Assembly (NCBI GenBank): GCA_964400875.1
Contig: CAYNWK010000167.1
Location: 1-9,499 of the forward strand
Length of the DNA stretch: 9,499 bases
Direction of reading: 5' to 3'
DNA from: CAYNWK01 sp964400875
Lineage (GTDB): Bacteria > Chloroflexota > Anaerolineae > Anaerolineales > UBA4823
Shown: piece after piece, positions 1 through 6,840 of the stretch
Position numbering within the stretch: position 1 is the first letter of the stretch
Layout of the letters: the number at the start of each line of letters is the position of its first letter
The notes under the pieces: generated by a model
Databases searched by the model: none
What the model saw: the letters and a program-made list of their open reading frames with translations, nothing else
Told to the model about the DNA's origin: nothing
Translations under genes and position numbers: made by a program

Positions 1-1055
1 GGAAGCGGGCTGTCCATTTCGATTAATTCCACCGCCTCGGAAGAAGGCGGATCGTTGCGTTTCCCTGCGACGTGACGCACCATCGCGCCTTCGCCGTCCG
101 GTCGGACGCCTACCAGGACAGCCAATTCGTCGTCGGTCAGGTTATCTTTCACCACCGGGCGCGCGCTCCCCGTGATCGTGGCGATCAGGGCTGATATGCG
201 TGGGTCCCAGGTGGCGTAGCAGCCCTCGCTGTACTGGCTGGAGATCGCTTTTTGCAGCGCCGGGACGTGGGCCAAATCGGTCACACGAACCATCTCGGTA
301 AAGAAGTTGCGCTTGCCTAATTCTTTGCCGGCTTGGAACATGGCTTCTGGGGTTTCCAGCTGCTCCCAAACTTCCTGAGGGATAGGCTCCCCGATGACCT
401 GGTGTTTCGTCACTTCTCGGGTGCTGACCGCGGTGACGATGCGCAGCATCAGGTCTTCATAGAAGAACCGCTCGTCGTCGGTCTCGGTGCGCGGGTAAGC
501 GCCAACCAGGTCGAAGGTATACGCCTCCTCAGGTTCGTCCTCGCCGACCACCAGTATCACCCGGATGCTCATCGCCTGGGTTTGAACCAGGCGCACCAGG
601 CTCAGGATGGGCCCACCGCGCTGCCCTTGTTCCGAGAGCGTCTGGTAAGCGTCAGGACCCAATCCGGGGAAGTCGAAATCCTGAGGATCCAGTGGATCTT
701 TTTGCAGCACACGGGAAAAGTGGGCCAATGTATCCTGAAGTTGTTCGGGCGTGATCTGTACGATGGTGAAAACCGTAGGAGAGTGGTCGAGGTCGTAACG
801 GCGTCTGGCGGTGAACATTAAGGCATCTCGCCAGCCGACCGGTTCGCCAAAGACCGCCGTGGTCAGGATGGCATCCGTGTCCTCGTCTGGAGCCTCCTGG
901 ATCAGATGACCGTGTTCCTGAAAGCTTTGCAGCAGGTTATCGGTGAACAGTTCTAAAAGAGGCGTTCGTTTCGCCGGGACGAGAGTCACCGAGACCTGCC
1001 GCAGCCATTGATGGGTTGGTTTCCTAAAAGTGGGATGGGATACTAACCTTTGCAT
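1..1055 (-). CDS. Uncharacterised protein, C-terminus cut off by window edge
   Basis: Reading the complement from the ATG at 1055-1053 gives an uninterrupted frame of 351 codons with no stop before the left edge, so the 3' end is missing. The start is supported by an AAGGA-type ribosome site 8 bases upstream on that strand. The protein has no signal peptide or membrane segment and many acidic residues, so it is probably cytoplasmic. It begins MQRLVSHPTF. A hydrophobic, strand-like stretch (SIRVILVVGEDEPEEAY) lies around residues 173-189. Further on come a segment reading SQYSEGCYATWDPRI (about residues 278-292) and then a conserved-looking ARPVVKDNLTDDELAVLVGV (about 301-320). I do not recognise the family and assign no function. 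It is transcribed divergently from the alaX cluster and may share its control region. That the frame is coding is fairly sure from its length and codon quality; an overlapping plus-strand frame at 333-821 is implausible as protein. Confidence 0.8.
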   Translation of the reverse strand, partial: MQRLVSHPTFRKPTHQWLRQVSVTLVPAKRTPLLELFTDNLLQSFQEHGHLIQEAPDEDTDAILTTAVFGEPVGWRDALMFTARRRYDLDHSPTVFTIVQITPEQLQDTLAHFSRVLQKDPLDPQDFDFPGLGPDAYQTLSEQGQRGGPILSLVRLVQTQAMSIRVILVVGEDEPEEAYTFDLVGAYPRTETDDERFFYEDLMLRIVTAVSTREVTKHQVIGEPIPQEVWEQLETPEAMFQAGKELGKRNFFTEMVRVTDLAHVPALQKAISSQYSEGCYATWDPRISALIATITGSARPVVKDNLTDDELAVLVGVRPDGEGAMVRHVAGKRNDPPSSEAVELIEMDSPL

Positions 1056-1117
1056 CGCGGTATTCCTTTTCACAACTGTAACTACGTGTACTGGTAAAAT
1101 TATTTATGCGTTAAGTT

Positions 1118-1154
1118 GGGGAGTTTTGGCACGCCGTGCATGCCAAAACTCCCC
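1118..1154. repeat. Perfect 14-bp inverted repeat in the divergent control region
   Basis: The arms GGGGAGTTTTGGCA (1118-1131) and TGCCAAAACTCCCC (1141-1154) are exact reverse complements, separated by 9 bases (CGCCGTGCA). It lies between the divergent starts at 1055 and 1202. There is no run of T after either arm, and no gene ends here on either strand, so it is not an ordinary intrinsic terminator. Its right arm falls where the -35 region of the 1168-1176 promoter would be, which fits an operator for a dimeric regulator. If transcription instead starts further upstream, it could be a hairpin in the mRNA leader. Confidence 0.75.
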
Positions 1155-1167
1155 CCAGTTCCTTCGG

Positions 1168-1176
1168 TGCTATATT
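1168..1176 (+). promoter_or_regulatory. alaX: Candidate extended -10 promoter for the alaX cluster
   Basis: TGCTATATT carries the TGn extension followed by TATATT, which matches five of six bases of the -10 consensus. It lies 26 bases before the preferred ATG, leaving a short leader. No good -35 box is visible upstream, where the inverted-repeat arm sits instead; extended -10 promoters often tolerate that. Another AT-rich -10-like box (TAAAAT, 1095-1100) is an alternative. Confidence 0.35.
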
Positions 1177-1201
1177 TTACACCAATGAAGCGGGAGAAGA
1201 T

Positions 1202-1924
1202 ATGACTGAGCTGTTGTACCAATCGGATAGCTATCTGAAAATGTTCAAAGCAAAGGTGACCGAGGTTGACACCGAAAATCACGGGGTTATCCTCGATCAG
1301 ACTGCATTCTACCCTGGCGGAGGCGGGCAGCCAGCCGATCGGGGTTCCCTGATCACTGACCGGGGCGTATTTTCTCTTAAACGGGCAAAGAAGGTCGGAC
1401 CTAACCTGGTTCACTTACTAGAGGGTGAGGCTGCCCTTCCGGAGCCTGGTGAGGTCGTGACCGGAGAATTGGATTGGGAGCGGCGCTACAAGCTGATGCG
1501 CACCCACACCGCAATGCATATCCTCTGCGGCGTAATCTTCCGCGACTATGGCGCCTCGGTGACCGGAGGCGACATGGAGCCCTTGAAGGGCCGCATGGAT
1601 TTCGAATTTGAGACTATGCACAAAGATCTGGTGGAGGCGATCGAAGCGGCAATTAATAAAGAGGTTGCTGAAGACCGGCCGTTAGCGGTGGATATTCTGC
1701 CTCGCGAGGAAGCCTTCCAAATTCCAGATCTGATCCGCACGAAAATCAACCTGCTTCCCCCCGGTATCCAGATGGTCCGGGTCGTCGAGATCAAGGGTCT
1801 CGATCTGCAAGCCGATGGGGGCACACACGTCAAATCAACCGGTGAGGTCGGGCGTATCCGGGTAGTGGACTATAAGAGCAAGGGAAAGATCAACAAAAGG
1901 ATTTACGTGGAACTGGATGAATAA
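1202..1924 (+). CDS. alaX: AlaX-type alanyl-tRNA editing protein
   Basis: This is a free-standing relative of the alanyl-tRNA synthetase editing domain. The family hydrolyses Ser-tRNA(Ala) or Gly-tRNA(Ala) in the cytoplasm, clearing mischarged tRNA. Of 240 residues, the N-terminal part carries the FYPGGGGQPADRG motif. The HxxxH zinc motif is HTAMH (His102, His106), and the C-terminal signature is DGGTHVKSTGEVG (about residues 205-217). In that signature the usual Cys of CGGTH is Asp205, while His209 is kept. The frame is open from a GTG at 1136, but I chose ATG 1202 because GGGAG (1192-1196) precedes it by 5 bases and the family starts near here. The GTG start would also place the coding region inside the inverted repeat. 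Its length and the absence of an aminoacylation domain fit the medium AlaX class. The stop overlaps the next gene by 8 bases, indicating translational coupling to the MoxR ATPase. Confidence 0.92.
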   Translation: MTELLYQSDSYLKMFKAKVTEVDTENHGVILDQTAFYPGGGGQPADRGSLITDRGVFSLKRAKKVGPNLVHLLEGEAALPEPGEVVTGELDWERRYKLMRTHTAMHILCGVIFRDYGASVTGGDMEPLKGRMDFEFETMHKDLVEAIEAAINKEVAEDRPLAVDILPREEAFQIPDLIRTKINLLPPGIQMVRVVEIKGLDLQADGGTHVKSTGEVGRIRVVDYKSKGKINKRIYVELDE

Positions 1925-2849
1925 CCGGATTGCTGAAATCATCCAGAACGTCGAGCAAGTGATCGTCGGCAAACGGGAGACGATCGAGTTACTGTTGGCG
2001 GCGATGCTGTGTGAGGGTCACGTCCTGATTGAAGACGTACCCGGCGTTGGGAAGACCATGCTGGCCCGTTCAATGGCGATCAGCCTGGGAGGGGAATTTA
2101 AACGTTTGCAATGCACTCCCGACCTGCTGCCAAACGACGTGATCGGCGTATCCGTGTACAACCAGCGCAGCGGGGAGTTCGAGTTCCGGCCCGGACCGGT
2201 CTTCGTCAACATCTTGCTGGCAGACGAGATCAACCGGGCCACGCCGCGCACGCAGTCGGCGCTGCTCGAAGCGATGCAGGAGCAGCAAGTGACGGTCGAC
2301 GGGGTCACGCGGGGGCTGCCGCGCCCTTTCCTGGTGATCGCCACGCAAAACCCAATTGAATACGAAGGTACATTCCCACTGCCCGAAGCTCAATTGGACC
2401 GCTTTCTGCTGCGCGTATCCTTAGGGTATCCCTCAAAAACGGAGGAGAAGGTGATCCTGAGGAATCTGCAGCGTGAACATCCCATCCAATACCTCTCCAA
2501 GGTTGTTGAGGCAGAAGCGATACTGCGGCTCGGCGAAGAGGTCTGGGACGTGTACGTGGATGAGACGCTGGAAGATTACATGGTTCGGATTATCCACGCC
2601 ACCCGAGAACACCCAGACCTATCGTTAGGCGCCAGCCCGCGGGGCAGCCTGGCCCTGTTCAAGACCGCCCAAGCCCTGGCGTTGCTGCGGGGGCGCGATC
2701 ACGTCATCCCGGACGATATTAAATATCTCGCACCGATGACGCTGACACACCGGCTGATCGTCAAGCCGGAGGCACAATTGCGCGCCAGGACGGCGGCGAG
2801 CATCCTGGATGACATACTCAAATCTGTGCCATTAGAACTCGAAGATTAA
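1917..2849 (+). CDS. MoxR-family AAA+ ATPase
   Basis: MoxR ATPases are cytoplasmic hexameric AAA+ chaperones that use ATP to remodel or activate partner proteins, typically ones with von Willebrand A-like (vWA) domains encoded next door. Visible here are Walker A DVPGVGKT (residues 40-47), Walker B ILLADEIN (99-106), sensor 1 in ATQNP (Asn145), the probable arginine finger in LDRF (Arg162) and sensor 2 in GASPRGS (Arg242). The insert FPLPEAQLDRF is typical of the family. The length of 310 residues is normal and nothing is missing. The ATG lies inside the last codons of alaX, so initiation probably depends on ribosomes finishing that gene. The DUF58 gene follows after 16 bases, which is the classical MoxR-DUF58 pairing. 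The specific substrate cannot be read from the sequence. Confidence 0.96.
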   Translation: MNNRIAEIIQNVEQVIVGKRETIELLLAAMLCEGHVLIEDVPGVGKTMLARSMAISLGGEFKRLQCTPDLLPNDVIGVSVYNQRSGEFEFRPGPVFVNILLADEINRATPRTQSALLEAMQEQQVTVDGVTRGLPRPFLVIATQNPIEYEGTFPLPEAQLDRFLLRVSLGYPSKTEEKVILRNLQREHPIQYLSKVVEAEAILRLGEEVWDVYVDETLEDYMVRIIHATREHPDLSLGASPRGSLALFKTAQALALLRGRDHVIPDDIKYLAPMTLTHRLIVKPEAQLRARTAASILDDILKSVPLELED

Positions 2850-2865
2850 GCTTGGCGCAGCAGCA

Positions 2866-4047
2866 GTGATCGATTATTACCTGCCCCTGATCCTCTTACT
2901 CCTGGTCCTGGCTGCGTTCTTCCAGGAAGATTTCGTCTTCACCTTGTTGTATTTATTTGCAGGCGCTTTTGCACTCAGTCGCTGGTGGGGTCGGAAAGCT
3001 TTGCGCGCCGTCGAAATCCGCCGACAGCTTCCGGAACGCGCTTTTCTGGGCGAGCAAATCGAAGTTGAACTCGAACTCAGCAATTTAAGCCTGCTGCCTG
3101 TAATCTGGCTGCGTACGCTGGAGAGCATACCCGTCGACCTGGCTGAAGGTCCCTTTCGCATGGTCGTAAGCCTGGCGCCGCACGAGCATAAGCGCTTCAC
3201 ATATTCTTTACGAGCTCGAAAGCGCGGCTATTACCAGATTGGCCCCTTGGTATTGAACAGCGGTGATATTCTGGGAATAGGCGAAGATTTCAGCGACGAG
3301 CGTCTCCTCCACCAAATCACCGTGTTTCCCAAGATCGTCCCGCTGAACAGATTGGTCCTTCCTTCTCGCTCACCGATGGGCACTCTGCGGCACAATCAAC
3401 CCATTTTCGCCGATCCGAGCCGGGTCACTGGCAAGCGCAGCTACATTGCCGGTGATTCTCTGCGCACGATCGATTGGAAGGCTACTGCGACCACCGGAAA
3501 TCTGCAGGTGAAGGTCTTCGAGCCGTCCATCGCTCTGGAAACGGCGATCTGCTTAAATTTGGATGGGCGAGATTACGGGCGCAAGTCTAAATTCAGCTCA
3601 ACCGAACTGGCTATCGTCGCTGCGGCCTCGATTGCCAATTACGTGGTCGAGCAACGCCAATCCGTGGGTTTGATCACCAACGGGGGTGATCCTCTTGGCG
3701 TGGAGGACAAAGCCCAGCCGCTACCTCCGCGCAAGGGGCGCGAGGGTTTGATGCATTTGTTGGAGGTCCTTGCCCGGCTCGAGATGTCAGAGGCGGAACC
3801 GTTCCCCTCCTTATTGAGCCGGGAGATCGCACGTTTGCCTTGGGGGACGACTCTGATCCTAATCACCAACTTTGTTGACGAACGGATCTTCGATGAGCTT
3901 TTCGGCGCACGACGCTCCGGGATGTCTGCCGTGCTGGTGCTTTGCGGTCCTGTTCCCGGATACAGCAGCATACGCCGGCAGGCGCTGCAATTTGGTTTTC
4001 CGATTTTCCAGTTGTTTAACGAACAAGACTTGAACGTCTGGCGGTAG
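2866..4047 (+). CDS. DUF58 domain membrane-anchored protein
   Basis: This is a 393-residue partner of the upstream MoxR ATPase. Two hydrophobic segments at about residues 4-20 and 24-42 anchor it to the membrane. They are followed by a beta-rich domain and then the DUF58 signature RSYIAGDSLRTIDWKATA, with Gly196-Asp197, Arg200 and Asp203-Trp204. A vWA-like fold continues after it, with the late strand TLILITNF and a Gly-containing helix. The metal-site motif of true vWA domains (DxSxS) is not intact: the equivalent position reads LDGRDYG (Asp233, Arg235). The start is a GTG. ATC GAT follows directly and no strong ribosome site is visible, so reinitiation from the moxR stop 16 bases upstream is likely. 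The role is inferred: cell-envelope or surface-protein maturation together with its neighbours. Identity as DUF58 is secure; the cellular job is unknown. Confidence 0.93.
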   Translation: MIDYYLPLILLLLVLAAFFQEDFVFTLLYLFAGAFALSRWWGRKALRAVEIRRQLPERAFLGEQIEVELELSNLSLLPVIWLRTLESIPVDLAEGPFRMVVSLAPHEHKRFTYSLRARKRGYYQIGPLVLNSGDILGIGEDFSDERLLHQITVFPKIVPLNRLVLPSRSPMGTLRHNQPIFADPSRVTGKRSYIAGDSLRTIDWKATATTGNLQVKVFEPSIALETAICLNLDGRDYGRKSKFSSTELAIVAAASIANYVVEQRQSVGLITNGGDPLGVEDKAQPLPPRKGREGLMHLLEVLARLEMSEAEPFPSLLSREIARLPWGTTLILITNFVDERIFDELFGARRSGMSAVLVLCGPVPGYSSIRRQALQFGFPIFQLFNEQDLNVWR

Positions 4048-4051
4048 CATC

Positions 4052-5635
4052 ATGGAAGCTCCACGCGAACCGGCTCGATTGAACCTGCTCACTTCGGTGT
4101 GGGTGAGTTCTGCGTTGGTTATCGTGATGCAGGTTTGTTTGGCAGTGACGGTCCAGCAATTCGGTGAACGCTTGTTGCCGGCTTGGGATGGGAGTTTTTT
4201 GCCATGGTTTGGCGCGCTGATTTGCATAGAAGCGATGATCAGCGCCCGATCGACACGCAATTTGCCGACGTTGTCGCCAGAATGGTTTGGCTACCGAATT
4301 GGCGAGTGGGTCATTCTGGCGATCGCTTTGAAGATTGTCCTGTACCTGACTGCAGTTCCCTTGGATGGTTGGATTGCACTCGAGAATTTGAGGATTTCAT
4401 TCATTGCTAACTTCTTCAGCGGGGAATTCCTAAGCGCCCTGGCGCTGATTTTCTTCCTGTGGACGTTCAGCAGCCAGTACGCCGACGACTTGTTGGTGAT
4501 GGAAACGGAGTATTTTTCGACGGCTGACAGCATCTTGAAGGGGATCGCGGAGGAACGGCTGCGCGCCAGACACGCGCTGGTCAACCGCCTATTTTTGCAC
4601 GGCGCGGTGATGCTGGTGCTGGTTACCCTGGTCCGTCTGGACCTGGCGTTTGTCTTTGGAGAACGACCGCCGGTCTTTTCCGGGGCGATCTACCTGTTGG
4701 TGTATTTTATATTCGGACTCACCCTGCTCAGCCAGACCCAGTTCACCGTCTTGCACGCAGGGTGGAGCTGGCAGGGGCTTTCCCTCGACCATAATCTGGC
4801 GATCCGGTGGGCGTTTTACAGCCTGGTGTTCTTAATCGGCGTCGCAGCGCTGGCGTTGCTGCTGCCCACACGTTTTACTGTCGGATTCCTGGCTCTCCTG
4901 GCGTATCTCGTAAACTTAGTCTTTTACGCGGGCGCAATAATCATCCAAATATTGATCTTTTTGATGGTCTCTATCGTCTCGCTGTTTGGATCCGGCTCAG
5001 AACCAGCGCCTGAATCCCCGGCGATCCCGCCTGTCCCACCGGTTCCCCAGGCAGCGCCAACCCAGCCAGCGCCGTGGCTAGATTTGGCGATCTCGTTGAT
5101 CTCCTGGGTGTTCTTGTTGATGGTGATTGGCTTCTCGATCTACCAGTATTATGCTCATAACAGCGATGCCTGGCAAAAAGTGAGGAAATTTCCAGGAGCG
5201 GATTGGTTGGAACGGATCTGGCGATGGCTGCGCTCCCTGATCGGCGGGGTAAACGGGCGGATCAGCTCGGTGGTGAAGTCAGGGTTGCGCCGGGTGCGAA
5301 TGAGGCGGCGAACGGCTGAGACCACCCGACCCTGGGGGTTCATCAATTTGCGCAACTTGTCGCCAAGAGAGAAAGTCTATTTCTTTTATCTTGCGATGCT
5401 CCGCAGGGGCGAGGAAGCTGGCCATCCGCGAGGCGACGACGAGACCCCCTATGAATACGAACGTACGCTGCGCGCAGCTATACCGGACCTCAGCCAGGAT
5501 CTCACGGAGATGACGTCTACCTTCGTTGAAGCCCGCTACAGCCAGCATGAAATCAGCGAAGAGACTGCCGGACTCGTTAGACGCTGGTGGTCGAAGCTGC
5601 GCCGTGCTTTGCGACGCGTCCGGTTGCCGGTTTAG
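4052..5635 (+). CDS. Ten-helix membrane protein with C-terminal DUF4129 domain
   Basis: Of 527 residues, roughly the first 313 contain about nine hydrophobic helices (near 13-33, 42-63, 85-104, 121-140, 182-202, 209-227, 250-272, 275-294 and 295-313). A Pro/Ala-rich linker (about 314-341) and a tenth helix (342-364) follow. Next comes a basic amphipathic stretch, then a cytoplasmic-looking DUF4129 domain with ETPYEY (464-469), TSTFVEARYS (about 488-497) and a basic tail. In transglutaminase TgpA proteins the same order occurs, but with a catalytic transglutaminase domain between the membrane bundle and the last helix. No Cys-His-Asp transglutaminase core is present here. The start ATG is 4 bases after the DUF58 stop, so the two are one transcription unit. 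The function is inferred to be as a membrane partner of the MoxR/DUF58 pair, with no enzyme activity predicted. Confidence 0.87.
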   Translation: MEAPREPARLNLLTSVWVSSALVIVMQVCLAVTVQQFGERLLPAWDGSFLPWFGALICIEAMISARSTRNLPTLSPEWFGYRIGEWVILAIALKIVLYLTAVPLDGWIALENLRISFIANFFSGEFLSALALIFFLWTFSSQYADDLLVMETEYFSTADSILKGIAEERLRARHALVNRLFLHGAVMLVLVTLVRLDLAFVFGERPPVFSGAIYLLVYFIFGLTLLSQTQFTVLHAGWSWQGLSLDHNLAIRWAFYSLVFLIGVAALALLLPTRFTVGFLALLAYLVNLVFYAGAIIIQILIFLMVSIVSLFGSGSEPAPESPAIPPVPPVPQAAPTQPAPWLDLAISLISWVFLLMVIGFSIYQYYAHNSDAWQKVRKFPGADWLERIWRWLRSLIGGVNGRISSVVKSGLRRVRMRRRTAETTRPWGFINLRNLSPREKVYFFYLAMLRRGEEAGHPRGDDETPYEYERTLRAAIPDLSQDLTEMTSTFVEARYSQHEISEETAGLVRRWWSKLRRALRRVRLPV

Positions 5636-5638
5636 AAT
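5609..5638 (+). promoter_or_regulatory. Weak candidate promoter before the second gene run
   Basis: TTGCGA (5609-5614) and TAGAAT (5633-5638) are 18 bases apart and match four and five of six bases of the standard -35 and -10 boxes. They overlap the end of the DUF4129 gene. A second TAGAAT lies at 5665-5670. The gap of about 100 bases to the next start makes a separate promoter here reasonable, but the match could be chance. Confidence 0.3.
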
Positions 5639-5721
5639 TTCGGTGCTTGATCCCCTGCTCGAGGTAGAATAGGGGCAGTTCAGCAATATGCCCGGCTTTG
5701 AATGCATGCTTGTCTTGCGAA

Positions 5722-5727
5722 AGAGGA
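5722..5727 (+). promoter_or_regulatory. Ribosome binding site that decides the deacetylase start
   Basis: AGAGGA lies 6 bases before the GTG at 5734. It argues for that start over the in-frame TTG at 5698, which has no comparable site. The site lies inside a small perfect dyad, AAGAGG-A-CCTCTT (5721-5733), ending exactly at the start codon. Confidence 0.6.
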
Positions 5728-5733
5728 CCTCTT

Positions 5734-6786
5734 GTGGAGGATTTAGTCTATTTTTATCCCGAAGGACACGAAGCCCATTTTGAGCCAGGCCATCCCGAAC
5801 GGCCCGAGAGAGTTGAAGCTGTTCGGGAGGCGCTTTCCTTGGCTGGTCTGTGGGATCAATATCCGCATTTAACGCCTTTGACGGTACCGCAGTCCGTCCT
5901 TGAAGCCATCCACGTGTCCGTATACCTGGATAGGCTGGAACAGGTCAGCCAGTTCGGCGGGCGCTTTGACATGGATACCTATACAACACCGTCATCTTGG
6001 AATCTGGCGCAGCAAGCGGCGGGTGGGGCGCTCGCCGTTGCCCAGGAAGTCTGGGATGGCTCCGCCGGGCGCGGTTTTGCGCTGACCCGCCCCCCAGGGC
6101 ACCATGCTACCCGGTCACGGGCGATGGGATTCTGCTTGTTGAACAACGTGGCGTTGGCAGCGGAATATCTGCTTCAAAACGGCGGCGCCGAGAAATTGGC
6201 TATTATCGACCTCGATCTGCACCACGGCAACGGTACCCAGGATATTTTTTACCGCCGGCCGGAAATTTTTTATGTCTCGACACACCAATCCCCGTTATAT
6301 CCTGGGACAGGCGCACTCGAAGAAACCGGCGAAGGCGAGGGAGTGATGGCGACGGCAAATTTCCCCCTGCCGCCATTTTCCGGCGACGGCGCCTTTCAGA
6401 CCGTCATGGGGGAGCTGATCGTCCCGCTCCTGGAACGGTTCTCACCACAAATGCTATTGATCAGTTATGGTTTCGATCCGCATTACCTTGATCCGTTGGG
6501 CAACCTTTTATTAACCGCACCGGGGTATCGCCGGTTGATCGCAGAACTCACCGCATGGGCGGACGAGCACTGCGGAGGGCGGATCGCGTTATTCCTGGAA
6601 GGCGGCTATGATCTGGACGCGGCGAAGGCTTGTTCCCTGGCGGTAACTTCAGCTCTGTTGGATGAACCCTGGGAATCATTCGCAAGCCAGGCCGGTGAAG
6701 CAGCTTCCGGCGAAGCGCCGACGCGTGAAACCAGCGCCTGGACTTCGATGGTGGAGCGTGCGAAAAAACTTTGGGAATTAACTTAA
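5734..6786 (+). CDS. Histone deacetylase family amidohydrolase
   Basis: This is a zinc-dependent amidohydrolase of the arginase/deacetylase fold, relatives of which include AcuC, acetylpolyamine amidohydrolases and class II HDAC-like enzymes. They remove acetyl or acyl groups from lysine side chains or polyamines. In order, the sequence shows HPERPERVEAV near the N-terminus, PPGHHA with the catalytic histidine pair His123-His124, and IDLDLHHGNGT with zinc ligands Asp161 and His163. SYGFDPHYLDPLG follows with the third zinc ligand Asp248, then LEGGYD with the transition-state Tyr292. All catalytic residues are present, so an active enzyme is expected. The length of 350 residues is normal. The GTG at 5734 is preferred because AGAGGA precedes it; the frame is open back to a TTG at 5698. 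No export signal is present, so it is cytoplasmic. The substrate cannot be assigned from this sequence, and no acetyltransferase or acetyl-CoA synthetase is adjacent to suggest one. Confidence 0.95.
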   Translation: MEDLVYFYPEGHEAHFEPGHPERPERVEAVREALSLAGLWDQYPHLTPLTVPQSVLEAIHVSVYLDRLEQVSQFGGRFDMDTYTTPSSWNLAQQAAGGALAVAQEVWDGSAGRGFALTRPPGHHATRSRAMGFCLLNNVALAAEYLLQNGGAEKLAIIDLDLHHGNGTQDIFYRRPEIFYVSTHQSPLYPGTGALEETGEGEGVMATANFPLPPFSGDGAFQTVMGELIVPLLERFSPQMLLISYGFDPHYLDPLGNLLLTAPGYRRLIAELTAWADEHCGGRIALFLEGGYDLDAAKACSLAVTSALLDEPWESFASQAGEAASGEAPTRETSAWTSMVERAKKLWELT

Positions 6787-6840
6787 CCCTTCCTGCAAGA
6801 CTACAACTTCAATCACAAATTAAAAGGAGCAACGCTTATC

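Noticed and set aside
333..821. Plus-strand open frame of 162 codons
   Set aside because: It lies entirely opposite the longer minus-strand frame at 1-1055, which has a good ribosome site. Its translation shows no recognisable domain.
1118..1154. Inverted repeat read as an intrinsic terminator
   Set aside because: There is no T-tract on either strand and no gene ends here; both flanking genes start in this region and read away from it.
1136..1201. Extended N-terminus for AlaX from a GTG at 1136
   Set aside because: It would begin inside the inverted repeat, has no ribosome site, and adds residues unlike the family. ATG 1202 has GGGAG at the right distance.
1202..5635. alaX-moxR-DUF58-DUF4129 cluster as a new defence system
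   Set aside because: MoxR-DUF58 pairs are widespread envelope-associated modules. No nuclease, toxin, sensor domain or mobile context is present to support a defence role.
5652..5675. Possible terminator hairpin CCCCT...AGGGG after the DUF4129 gene
   Set aside because: The stem is only 5 bp, the loop is 14 bases and no T-run follows.
5279..5707. Minus-strand open frame of 142 codons across the DUF4129 gene end
   Set aside because: It overlaps the DUF4129 coding region and has no identifiable domain.
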